A stretch of 64,000 nucleotides of DNA from Monodelphis domestica (taxonomy: Eukaryota; Chordata; Mammalia; Didelphimorphia; Didelphidae). The notes under the pieces were generated by a model. The model was not told the DNA's origin. It saw only the letters and a program-made list of their open reading frames with translations, and made no database searches. The stretch covers positions 213,519,635-213,583,634 of the forward strand of contig NC_077228.1 of assembly GCF_027887165.1 (NCBI RefSeq). The letters run 5' to 3'. A program made the position numbers and the translations under genes. Of this stretch, positions 13,901-27,600 are shown piece after piece; within the stretch, counting starts at the first letter, position 1, and the number at the start of each line of letters is the position of its first letter.

Positions 13901-16340
13901 CTACCTACCTCGCTACCTGACATGCTGTTTAGCTAAAATTGAATCTCCCAATGGTTCCTGACATTCATTGCCCTTCATTGTCAGATGTTCCTTTATTATG
14001 ATAGACCCCCTTCTGCCTTTTAATTCACGAAATATATATTAAGCACCTACATTGTGTCAGGCACCGTGCTAAGCAATGGGGGAGGAGGGCAGTGACAGCA
14101 AACCTATGGCATGGTTGCCAAAGATGGCAAGCAGAGTGTTCTCTGTGGGCACCTGGCTGCTACCCCACCCCATCCAGAGTTCCATTACAAGAAAGGTAAA
14201 GGGACTGGGGCATAGCTGTTCCCTTCCCCCTCTCCACTGGGCCTGATGACATTTTTTTTTCACATTCCTGCCCCTCTCCCCAGTAGCCCAATGGGCAGGT
14301 AAGGTGGGAGGCCCACAGGTGACAGAGCTGGAGGAGTGGAACACTCAGACCACTCCTCTCCCCCTCTCTACACTTCCTGATGACATTCTTCGATTCACCC
14401 ACTCCCCTGCCTAGCAGCTCAATGGAGCACTTTCTCCCTCTCCTGTGTGGGGTAAGGGGGCTGGCAAAGCATGCCTGGCATGTGGTATGGGCAGGGCTGG
14501 GGCCAGGCACTTGGGCTCTAAAAGGTTCACTATCACTGTGGGGGAAGGTGTACAAAAAGAGGTAAAAGACAGTCCTTGCCCTCAAGGTGTTTACAATCTA
14601 ATGGGGGAGACTATATGCAAACAAATATATTCAAGACAATCTATAGGATAATAGAAATAATCTTAATTACTTTAATAAAAATTAAAATAAATAAAAGATA
14701 TATCACATATAAATATATAAAAACATATAAACACAATAAAATTATCATTTATTAAAATTTATATTTATTTCATATTTATATTTTATTTTTATCATTAATG
14801 TTATAAAATATAGTTTATAATTAAAATGAAATAATGAAAATGTTATATAACAACTTTAAAATAATAAGAAATCTTTAAAAGAGATTCATATAACAAAATT
14901 GCACCAGTTTGTGAAAAAAAATTAATAAAGAAAAATTTAAATTTAAATAAAAAAGAGAGAGATGCACAAGGATGTGGGGAATGAGGAACTCTCTCTCCAA
15001 AGTCTTCTGGCTTTTTTCCTTTATCTTATGTCTATGGGTATCTTGTCTGGGATGCCCAGCTCTAATAGTACATGGTTCTCGGATACTGAAAGTTTGTGAG
15101 ATCTTCTGTTAGTCAGTCTCTGAACTTTCCTATTGTTGGCAGGGGGAGGAGGATGAGAATGCTCGGCCCCTGGCAGAGTCCTTGCTCTTGGCCATTGCTG
15201 ACCTGCTCTTCTGCCCAGACTTTACAGTCCAGAGCCACCGCCGGAGTGCTGTGGTGAGTTGGGGTGTGAAGTGTATTGTGTGTATTGGGGGAATGGAGGC
15301 AGACCCATGATCTGTTGTTTTCTTTCTCCTTGTGGGGAGCTAACAATGTTGTTCCTGGGAGATTGAGACAGGAGGTATCTTGGGATGAAGGCGAGTGTAG
15401 ATAATGGTTAGAGTCTGGTGTGACTCCAGTTGGCAACAGCTGTGGTGCTTGGTGCTGCCCTGGGGTGGAGGCAGCAACTAGCATAACTGGAAGTCTTCTT
15501 GTTATGTGCTTGGGCTGAGGGACAGATGCTCTTTGTTTCCTACTGAGTTGGTGGCCAGTGTGGGGTAGGGTTGGTTCCATGTAGTCGATTGTGCTTTCCT
15601 CCTGTCTCTTAGACCATAAAGATATCCTCAGACTCACTTCTTTCCTCTCCCTGAGAGTCAGTGGCCCCCATTGCCATAGCTCCTGCTTCCCAAAATAACT
15701 TTCCTCTTATGTGCAGGAGAGGGAGGGAGAGGGAGAGAGAAAGGAAGAGAGAGAGAGAGTGAGTGTGGGACAGGGCTGATGAAGGGAGACTGGAGGTTTG
15801 GAGGGCATCAGCCATCTAATGCCATCTTAAGGGGAGGGGGCACCACATAACTTTCCCCCAGCCTGATCCCTCCTTCCTGCCACCTTCCCCAAACCCTGTT
15901 CCCAGGACTCAGCAGAAGACATCCACTCCCTGGACAGCTGTGAGTACATCTGGGAGGCTGGTGTGGGTTTTGCCCACTCTCCACAGCCCAACTACACCCA
16001 TGACCTGAACCGGTGAGCCCAGCAGGAGCCTAGACCCCAAAGGGTATACATGGTTGTGCATACATGTCCTTGTTGGATGTCTGGTATGAGGAACTTCTTC
16101 ACATTCTCCTTTCCTTGCTAGCCTATCACTGATTATAAGTCCTGATAGGATTCTGTGTTTATTCAGTGCCTGGAGAAGAAAAACATACCATTGATGACAT
16201 AGTTCGATAGGGATATGATTGGGGTTTTGGTGTTAAAGGATCTCTCTACTGCAAATACGAATGTCATGGAAATAGGTCCTGAACAATGATACATGTATAA
16301 CCCAGCGGAACTGCTTGTCAGCTCCAGGAGAGGGGAGGGA

Positions 16341-16392
<52 letters not shown>

Positions 16393-18596
16393 CATGAATC
16401 ATGTAACTATGGAAAAATATTCTAAATTTTAAAAAATCATAAAAAGAAAAGTTGATTTATTCAGTGCCTGGAGAGAAAGATAATGGGTGCTAAAACAGTA
16501 CATTTCTTTAAGAGTCACAAAGTTGGGAGAGAGACAGAATACATTGGAGAGAGGGGTGGTTAGGGGGCTCAGTGGATAGAGAACCAGGCTTGGAGTCAAG
16601 AGAGTTTGGGTTCAAATATGGCTTCAGATACTTCCAAGTTTTTGACTCTGAGTGAATCATTTGATCTCAATTGCCTACCCCTTACCTCTCTTTTGCTTAG
16701 AACCAATCAATACCTCTTATTGATTCTGACAAAAGGTAAGTGCTTAAAAAAAGAATTCAAATACATTAGAATGATGAATTGGATCTAAGGGTGACATTTA
16801 ATAGATATAAATATATAATATACTTATATGCAACATATATATATAATGCCCTACACTAGGAGGAAAACAATATAAACTTCACAAGCCTGAGGTATGAGAG
16901 GCATGACTACAACACGATTTGTGTGAAGAAGATCTGGGGGGCTTTTAGTGGATCCCTAGCTCAATATGAATCAGCTGTGTAATGTGGTGACCAAAAGAGT
17001 CAATTCAATCTGCAGCTTCATTCAGAGAGTCATCATATCCAGACGATAGGAGTGCTTGTCCCATCTCTACTTTGTCTTGGTCAAAATACACCTGGAATTT
17101 TATGTTCAGCCTAGCATATCCCATTGTCTGATGGACATTGATGAGTATGGTGAGGGTCTTGAGATCAATCAATGAACATTTATTGAGCCCCTATTATATG
17201 CTTAATATAATATATTTTTATTTATTCATGTAATGTGCCAAACCCTGAAGGTAGAAAGCAAGGCAAAAGACAATCTTTGTCCTTGAAGAGCTCACAATCT
17301 AATGGCTTAGGAGGATTTATTTAAAGAAACTCCTCTCCAACTTTTTTAAGCTTAGGAAAGAGATTATAGGGGGCAGCTAGGTGGCTTAGTGAATAGTTAG
17401 GTCCAGAAATGGGACATCCTTGGTTTAAATCTGGTCTCAGACATTTCCTAGCTGTGTGACCCTGGGCAAGTCACTTAACCCTCATTGCCTGGCCCTTATG
17501 ACTCTTCTGCCTTAGAACCAATACATGGTACTGATTCTAAGACAGAAGGTAACAGTTTAAAAAAAAAAGAAAGGAAGATAAAAGATTTGGTGGAGTGGGA
17601 GATAAAGTGGGAGTGCTTTCTTCAAGTATCTGAAGGATTTCCATCTTGAAAAAGGATGAAGCTTGTTCTTTCTCTGCTCCCAGAGCATAGAACTAGCTAG
17701 GGGGTGATGGGTGGAATCCAGGAGGCAGATTTCAGCTGCCTTTAGAATGGTCTAAAAGTAAAATGGGCTGCCTTAGAGGTAATAGGTTCTGGAGCAGTTG
17801 AAGGCTTGGTGTAGAGATTCTTGGTCAGATACAAGTTGACCTCTGAAGGTCTTCCCATCTGGGTGATTCTGTGATGCTGGGTCCTTGAAGAGGAGGTCTG
17901 CGCCAGGCAGGGAGCCCTCTGGGTCCTGACTGCCTCCTCTGCTGTCTTAGGACTGAGCTGCTGAAGTTGCTGCTGACATGTTTCTCTGAGGCCATGTACC
18001 TGCCCCCAGCCCCTGAGAGCAACAGTGCCAACCCCTGGGTGCAATTCTTCTGCTCCACAGAGAACAGGTGAGGCTTGACCCAGGGGTGGATGTTGGGAGG
18101 GTGGGGGGTTAGAGAGGGAGGTTGGGGCCTTGCTGGTGCATTGCTGCCCTCTTCTCCTTTTTGTTTCTGCTTCTAAGGCCACCAAATGTTTTGGGGATCT
18201 GCTTTTTGTGATATCCAAGGTCTCTCCTAGCTGAATCTAGGGACCTGCTCCCTCTAGTGTTCAAGTGTTTGGTAACAGCCAATTTCACAGCCAAACTGCT
18301 CACAGCCCATGAAAAAATGTTGAGCATGTACCTCAATATATATGTATGCATACATATATATTGACTATCTTATAAATGTGCTACTTTAATGAAATCATGT
18401 ACTCATAATATCTGTACAAAAATAAATTTAAAAATAAGATAAATATGACATAATTACTAAAATATTTAAAATCATCAACACATTATATTCAATAAAGATG
18501 GTAATGCCATTTATCAAACTAAAATATCATCAACAATTTCAAAAATCAATAATATCCAGAATAATGTGATTGAATTTACTTTTTAGCATTAAAAAA

Positions 18597-18644
<48 letters not shown>

Positions 18645-21600
18645 GCTCTATTATGGAGTGATTGGAAAGTCTGGTTATAAATTTAGTCTATTTCAATTCT
18701 TGGTTTTATGGAGATTGTAGCTGAAAGATACATCATCCAGATGCATAGATCCAAATGGAAGAAATACCCCATTGACTGTGCTTACTAAATCCTGATAATC
18801 ATTTTTTATTTCAACCCACCAGTTATGAGAAAGTAATTGTTGAAATCCACCTTTCTGATTTGGGTCAGTTCTTGTAAACTAAGATGTTCTATTCTCATAT
18901 TTATGACAAACAGATCTAACACTCCCTCCCAAAATATTTTTGTTTGGGAGATTTGGACATATGTTAGAAAATTTTCTGCCCAAGTTTTTAAAGTGGACAG
19001 ATGAGAGTTTTTATAAGTGACAAATTTTCATAATTTTCAACAACAAAAGCTTAGCCTTTCTCAGTGATTTATTTCATGCTCTCATTAGTCGGTCTGTTCA
19101 TTTAGTGCCTGCAATGTTTCAAGTGCTGTATTAAGTTTGGTGGTACAGAGAAAGGCAAAAATACTCTCATGGAGTTCATAATCTAATGGGGAGATATTAT
19201 GCACAAACAAGCTACATCCATGATAAATTGGAAATAATCAACAAAGGGAAGGTACTAAATTAGGAGAGATTAAAAAAGTTTCCTTTAGAAAATGAGATTT
19301 TAGCTGGAGCTATATTATTAACTAGTATTTCAAGGCAAAAGATGCATTTAAGGCAAGGTTAATCATTAACAATAGTGGCTATAAATCCACATTTCAAATA
19401 ATTTTATTTTTTAAAAATTAACTTATTTTCTATTAATGAAAATTTATTTTTCTTCCTTTGTGCCCCTACTGAAATGGGGAAAAAAACCTAATATTTGAGC
19501 AACATAAATTTCTGTATTGGTCATAGATGTCTAAAATTAAATCCTAAGTCCATTGCCTCTGTCATGAAATGAATAGCCTGTTTCCTCATTAGTCCTCTGG
19601 AATTATAGTTGGTCATTGTATTGGTCAGAATTCTTAAGGCTTTTAAAGTTGTTTGTCTTTATGATGTTGATATAATTGTATAAATTTTTCTCTTGGTTCT
19701 GCTTACTTTGCTTTATATCCATCCATACAGTTCTTCCTATGATTCTCTGAAATTCACCATTTCATCATTTCTTATATAAAGTAACTTTCTTGATAATTTT
19801 TATTTTTGAGGCCTTTTTGTCATTTTTGATTATTAAGTTATCTTTGTTTTTTTGGAATACCCAAATGTTTATTTTTTATTGTATCATCTCATCAAAAATT
19901 CCCAGATAAAGATAAACTTACATTATTTGTTTTATTTTTTAATGTGACTGAGAGGGTTCACAAGAAGAATAGGAAAAACACCAATTTTCTTCTTTTTTGC
20001 CTCTAGTCACACTTCCAGTGTTGTTTTCAGTTTGTGGTTTCTTTGCAGGAATCTTTTAAAACTACTTTCTTTTTATGAGGACTAATTGAATTCAAACTTT
20101 GTTGTTCAGTTGTGTCCAAGTCTGACCTCATTTGGGGTTTTGTTGGCAAAGATATTGGAATGGTTTGCTTTTTTCGTCTATAGCTCATTTTACAGATGAG
20201 AAAATGGAGGCAAACAGGGTGAAATGACTTGCCCAGAGTCACACAGCTAATAAGTGTCTGAGACCAGACTTGAACTCAGGAAGATGATTTTTTCTGATTT
20301 CTGGACTGGCACTCTATCCACTGTACCACCCAGCTGCTCACCCTGTATAATAATTTGTAGTTTTCAAATAATTTTTACTTAAGTTATCTCATTTGGTTCT
20401 AGGGTGATCTGTTTTATCCCCAGGCCCTCTGGTGGGGAGATGGGGCCAGAATATAATTTTCTTGAGAGAGTTTCCTGGCATAAAGTTGGCACTTAATAAG
20501 TGTTGATTGATTGATTGGTTGCCCTCTACTCTCAATGACTAGACCTGCCCTCTACAAAGTAGATCAATTTTTTACCCTGACATACTCTTCAGAAAGAAAG
20601 GAACTGGGCTTCCTCTCTCCTTGCTAAAGCCAGGAACCATATATGACTCTATTTACTACCCTGATCCCTTTTGGTCACCCTAAAATGATAACATGGATAA
20701 TGGACTTCTCCAGAACATCCCCTATCCAATCCCTGCCCTTTACTTTTTTCATCTCTGAGGGACAATTGAAGATTGAAAGTCAGAGAAGGCAAATTCTGAT
20801 TCTGAGTTTGCCATTTATTATCTGTTTGACCTAAAGTAAGTCAACTAGGGCAGCCAGACAGTTCAGTGGATAGCATGCTGGGTCCAGAGTTAGGAAGACC
20901 TGAGATCAAATTCAGCCTCAAATATTTACTAGCTGTGTGACCCATGGCAAGTCACTTCACTCTGCCTCAGTTTCCTCTTCTGTCAAATGAGCTGGAGAAG
21001 GAAATGGCAAACCATTCAAGGATCTTGGCCAAGAAAACCTCAGAAAGGGGTCATGAAGAGTTGGATACAACTAAAAATGAATGAACAAGTTAATGCCCTG
21101 ATCCTCAATTCTTGATATCTAAAATGACTACTTGCCTACCTACCTCATAGGATTATTGTGAAAATCAAATGTGGTCATATCCATTTACAAATATCTATCA
21201 TATATTTATTCCATATAAATATGTGTTAATATGTATTCACAAATATATATTTATGTATTTACAAAGCACCTGTTGTGATGCTTTGGAAATTATGAAAAGT
21301 GTTATATGGTGATAGTAGCAATAATAATTACAGTTCTTGGTATATTAATAAATACTTTATCCATCCAATAGCAATCATAGCTAACATTGTTCTTTCTTCT
21401 TCTCATCCCCCACCCCCAGCCTAATCCCAATTCTTCAGTAGATTGTTGCCATTAAAGAGCTAATTGTTGGGGCAGCTGGGCAGCCCAGTGGATAGAGAGC
21501 CAGACCTGGAGACAGGAGGTCCTGGGTTCAAATGTGGTCTCAGAAAATTCTTAGTTGTGTGACCCTGGGCAAGTCACTTAACTCCAACTTTCTACTCAGT

Positions 21601-24600
21601 ATTCATTCCAAAATAGAAGATAAGAATAAAAAAAAAAAACACATGCAACTAGTTATTGTTTAGTTGTGTCTGACTCTTCGTGACTATTTTGGGATTTTCT
21701 TGGCAAAGCTCCTGGAGTAGTTTGCCATTTTCTTCTCCAGCTCATTTTACAGGATGAAGTGACTTGCCCAGGGTCACACAGCTAGAAAATATCTGAGGCT
21801 GGATTTGAATTTGGTTTTTCCTGATTCCACGCCTGATACTCTAACCACTATACCACTTAATGGCTCCTAAAGAGCCAGTAGCATACAGTTGAAAGAGTGT
21901 TGGATGATCTGACTCCAAGGGATGTAGGGCTAATTCTTGGCTCTGGCACTCATGGGCTTGTGTGGCATCAAGCAAATTATCCAATTCTCTAGGCCTTAGT
22001 TTCCTCATCTAAGAAATGGGGGCGTGGGATGAGATGAGTCCTAAGAGGCTCTGGCTCCTATGGCATGGAGATGTGACTGTCTCATGGGGACCCTATAGGG
22101 AGGAAAGCAAGCCCTACACAGGTGTGAGCTGTTCTTATTTATTATTATCTACCCCAGCTTTTGATTGAGAGCTCCTCTTCCCCAACCTGCTCAAAGAGGG
22201 GCTCTCTTAGCTCCTCGAGAAGATGTCTCCACTGCCTCAGACACGGACCATTAGACCCATGCTCATTAGCATCTCTCCCATGTCTGTCCCTGATCATGGG
22301 TGGCAGCCCCTCCACCATTTCCTTCCTTCCTGCACAGACATGCGCTGCCACTATTTACCTCCCTTCTCAACATTGTCTGTGCCTATGACCCAGTGGGCTA
22401 TGGGATCCCTTACAACCACTTACTCTTCTCCGACTACCGAGAGCCACTGGTGGAGGAGGCAGCCCAGGTGCTGATTGTCACTTTGGACTACGATAACACC
22501 ACTGGCTCCAGCCCCACCGTGGATGGAACCACCACCAGCACTGCAATGGATGATGCAGATGTAAGGGTCACATCCTCTCCTTCCTTGGGGCCGGGGGAGG
22601 GATGGGGATGTCTCCAAAAGGTTCTCTCTGCCCCTTCCCACCACAAAATTTGACTGACTACCAGGGGAACTCCTCTCCAGGCCAGGGGCATGGGTGGCAT
22701 GGGTAGCATGTGTCCAGGACAAGAGATGCTAAAGGGGCACCTGATCTTGGTGCTGGAGTACAAGTTGTCTGTCATGCCTGAGATTGGTAGGTGGGCACTC
22801 GTGCTTTTTATGGGCTCACAATACCAGAAAATATTTTAAGATGTAGGTACTTGACAGATAAATCCTTTGTCAAAGTCCTGCCAACTCTTCTTCTAGGCTC
22901 ATTGGAGAGGTTCCTGGGGTGGGCAAGGGCCTCGAGGGAGGCTCTCTGCATGGAGGGGTTAAAAGCTTTTAGCTGTCACTACTAAGAATGCCTGTCCCTC
23001 CCCACAGCCTCCAGGCCCCGAGAATCTATTTGTGAACTACCTGTCCCGAATTCACCGTGAGGAGGTGAGCCTATTGCTGGTCCCATTCAAACAAGCAGGG
23101 GTTGAGCCCTTCCCCTGTAGAGCCCCCAAAGCAGAAAAAAAAGAGAAATAACAATCCCTGCTCTCAGGGATCCCACTGCCTAGTGGAGGAATGGATGTGG
23201 GCATGCACAGATGCTTGATTATATACATAGTCACACACACAAAACACCTCAAAAGATGTATGATGCCAATGAGTGATAGATTATTCCATGTAGAGAAAGA
23301 ATCTGTATGAGTCCATGCTTTGGAAAGTAGAAGATGGTGAAAGGGTTGAATGGACATAAACTAGGGAGGAATCAGTATGGAAAGGTCTCTGAAGGGGAAA
23401 AAATTGAAGTGAAACTTTTAAAGGAAGAAGGATATGTTTTGATGGGGAAGGCATTTCATATCAGGGGCAAGAGGGGAGAAGGAGCTTAGTCCTTTGCAGG
23501 GGCAGTAAACAGGATGCCTTGCCTAGAGAGGGATTCTGGGAGTGAAGGTCAGTTCTCTTTAAAGGTAATGATAATAGGGCATGGTGGGACAGCAGTGACT
23601 CAAGCCCTTGGATCTTGACTAGCACCCTGGCCTCCTGAAAATGTGCCTGGATTACTGTGGGGGGAGGTTCTCTTTCCCTAAAAGAGTCAGGATAGAGGCA
23701 AGAAACAATGGAGGTTATGATAGAAGTAGGTGTGGGAAAAATCCAAGACTCTAACTTAGGCTGAGTTTAGACTCAAAGACAACGATGTGTGAGCAGGGGA
23801 TGGTGAGGATCACCTTGGTCCTCTAGCCCTAGGCTGGCTCCCAATCCTGTGTCACTATAGGATTTCCAGTTCATCCTTAAGGGAGTGGCCCGGTTGCTCT
23901 CCAACCCTCTGCTTCAGACCTACCTGCCTAACTCAGCCAAGAAAATCCAGTTCCATCAGGAGTTACTAGTTCTGTTCTGGAAGCTCTGTGACTTCAACAA
24001 GGTGAGCAACCTTAACTGGACCCTCTGGAAGGCGCTGGGATGCCCCAAGAGGTTACTCAGAAATGGTGTAGGAGGTCTTCTGGATCCACTTGAAGATGGG
24101 GGTTGGTGGTGGTGAGGTGTCCTGGGTTGATTCAGAAATGAATGGCCAAGGTTTCCTGGGTCTGCTCAGAAATGGAGAGAGGTGAGGACTCTTAGGTTTA
24201 CTTAAAGATGGTAGAATAAAGTCTTCTGGGTCATATCCAAGATGGAAATGGTAAAGGTTTCCCAAGTCCAATTAGAGACGTGGGAGAGGGAAAGGTCTCC
24301 TCTTGGTTCACTTCAAGATGGGGGTGATGGTGATGGTGGTGTTTGAAGTCTCCTGGGACCTCTCAGAAAAGGGGGGGTGGTTCTCTGAGAAAGCTCAGGT
24401 TTGGGGCATTGGGCTGCCTCCCCATTCTGATCCAGGCTTCTTTTCCTTTGCTCTTATCTGCTTCTCCACTTCAAGAAATTCCTCTTCTTCGTGTTGAAGA
24501 GCAGTGATGTGTTGGATATCCTGGTCCCTATCCTCTTCTTCCTAAATGATGCTAGAGCTGATCAGTGTGAGTTCCTAGGGGAGTGGGTCTATTCTGTTTT

Positions 24601-27600
24601 CTGCTGCTGAAAAGCAGAGAGTTCAGCCTTCCCCCCTCCCCAAATGGTCTGGCTGTCTTATATCTTTCCTGTCCCTGAACCCCTCCCCGTTGCTTCATCC
24701 CCTTTCTGACCTTTTCCCTCTTCCATCTCTTGTGGTCAACATGGTTTCTCCACCTTGTGCCACAGCTCGAGTGGGCCTGATGCACATCGGAGTTTTTATA
24801 TTGCTGCTCCTGAGTGGAGAGCGCAACTTTGGCGTTCGGTTGAACAAGCCCTATTCCGTTCGAGTTCCCATGGACATCCCTGTCTTCACTGGCACCCATG
24901 CAGACCTGCTCATTGTGGTGAGAGCACTGGCTTCAGTGCTTGGTGCTGATGACACCCAATGGAAGGGTGGGAAAGTTGGGAGGGGAGGGAGCAGTGGGAC
25001 TGTACCCTTAATGGTCGATGGGCCTCTCTAGCCGGGTGCTGACCCCCCTCTCTGTCTATTGCTGTTCATTCTTCTCTAGGTGTTCCACAAAATCATCACC
25101 AGTGGCCATCAACGCCTACAGCCCCTCTTTGATTGCTTGCTCACCATTATAGTGAATGGTAAAGGCGGCGAAAGGACCAGTTACCCCAACATTTACCACC
25201 AGGGGGCTCCAGGGGCTCAGGTCAAGGAACAGCTAGACTGGATTCCAGTCTTTCTGGCTCATTAGGCTGATAAGACATCTTAAGTACCAAGTTTGTGCTG
25301 ACATGGTGTCTGGAGCAGCTGGACTGACCCCCTGCCCTCTCTCTTCCACCTGTCCCTGGGGCCCCAAAGGGAAGAGGATCACTAGGGGGTAGGGCTAGGT
25401 CTTCAGGAAGAGAGCCCAACCACCCTGGTGACTTGGGGGTCTGGAGAGTTTTTTTTCTTTTTTAAACCCTTACTTTCCGTCTTGGAGTCAATACTGTGTA
25501 TTGGCTCCAAGACAGAAGAGTGGTAAGGGCTAGGCAATGGGGGTCAAGTGACCTGCCTAGGGTCACATAGCTGGGAAGTATCTGAGGTCAGATTTTGAAC
25601 CCAGGACCTCCCATCTCTAGGCCTGGCTCTCAATCCACTGAGCTCTCAGCTGCCCCTGGTAGTGATTTTCAAACTTTGGCCAAACTATGCAGTTGGGGGA
25701 CCCCCCAGAGTGATTGACTCTTCTCTCCCAGTGTCACCGTACCTCAAGAGCCTGTCCATGGTTGCAGCCAATAAGCTACTCCACCTTCTGGAAGCTTTTT
25801 CTACCACCTGGTTCTTGTTTTCTGCTGTTCAAAATCATCATCTGGTCTTCTTTCTCCTTGAGGTCTTTAACAACATCATTCAGTACCAGTTTGATGGTGA
25901 GAACCCTTCTCCCTCAGCCTACCCATCCATCTGCCCAATGCCCACTGCTAGAGCTTCTTAGATCTCAGTTGAGAAGGGGGCTATTTATACTCTTCCCCCA
26001 AAGGAGGGAATCAGTGTGACCAGAGTCCCTTTAGAGATGAAACTGTGGCTCTGGGCTTCGAAGATAGTTTATGGGGTGGAGGCTTCTGTACTCTTGGGTG
26101 TGACCAGCCTACTTATTTTCTTAGTGTCAGCATTTTAGCTGTCCCATGGGTTTCTCATGTGGGCTCTTATATCTGGAATTGTTTGGAGTCCCTTCCAATT
26201 CACCCAGTCTATCAAATTCATGTGGATTGAGCAGGAGTATGTTTTCTCTCTCTGATAACAACCTTTCTGAGTCTAGGACTGAGTGCTGCTCTGACTCTCC
26301 TCTCACTTCTCCTAGGCAACTCAAACCTTGTCTACGCCATCATTCGAAAGCGAAGTGTCTTCCACCAGTTGGCCAACCTGCCCACAGACATGCCCTCCAT
26401 CCACAAGGCTCTGCAGCGTCGAAGGCGGACTCCTGAGGCTCTATCTCGAACCAACTCCCAGGAGGGTGTCTCCATGGAGGGCTCTTGCCCTGCTGCACCT
26501 GCAGAGCCGGGTACCCTCAAGACCAGCCTAGTGGCTACACCAGGTATGGCCCTGGCATGGAGGTGTTCAGATTCTTGCTAGGGTTGAAGCCAAGATGATA
26601 ACATCACTGGGGGAGCCAAACCTCTTTACTTTATGCCAGGGAAATAAATAACAGGGTGGGGTCATGATGGGATTATAGATTGCTAAAGCTAGAAGGAAAT
26701 AAAGATGTCGACTGACTAGTGACCTAGAATGGTTAAGGGACTTGTCTGAGGTCAAACAGCTAGGTCAAGGGTTCTGAAAACTGGGTTCCGAATACATAGG
26801 GATGCTCTTCCTGCAGCCCCTGTCATGTCAGATGGATTGACCCAACCTTTGGAGTGGGGCTTCTTAGCTTGAGGTTCATGGGGAAAATCCATGGATAGAT
26901 TTTAGAGGGACCATGAAGTTGGGAGAGGAAAAATTTTGTATCTTTATTTTTGCTAAACTCTAAAATCTAGTACTTCCTTCAATGATGAATTTTAAAATTT
27001 TTTCAGAGAAGGAAGGGTTCTGTAGAAACTTAGACTAGGCTGTCGAAGGGATCCATGATACAAAAAAAAAAAAAGGTTAAGAACTCCTGGGCTAGTTAAT
27101 AGTAGAGTTAGGATTTAAACCCCAATATTGTGAACTGTCTTTGCCCAAATGCACACCCCTGTTAGTCTTTCGTATTTACATGTTTTCCTTGGTTTCTGGG
27201 TCTTTCCTGAGGGTATAATTACTTTTGTATCTATTCTATTTCCCTCTACATCCATAATTACTTATTTTAATGGTCATAGGGATAAAGCTAGGGAGAAGTG
27301 GGTTCCATAGAGTCCTACTAAATTCATACACGGCATGCATAGACTTTTCCACAGGCTAGATCCTTCTAGTACTATGTGCTTTCCATTACATTAGCCCATT
27401 GGCAACATCAATTAATTATTAATATAATATTAACAGTGGAATAGAGAAGGAGAAACTTTAGAATGGGCTAAATCCAGGAGAGGGAAGCTTTGGATCTGGG
27501 GTGTTCCCAGGTAGGGTGGGAGTAGGGATGGGGGAAATATGATCTGTACACCTGTTGCCCAGACTAGCTATGTTCATTCACCAACATCGTCTCCTCCACC

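Noticed and set aside
22145-22775. Several overlapping frames around HID1 exon 7
   Set aside because: Only the frame matching HID1 with correct splice phases is kept.
23120-23620. Possible L2-derived stretch in HID1 intron 8
   Set aside because: Resemblance too weak to assign a family by eye.
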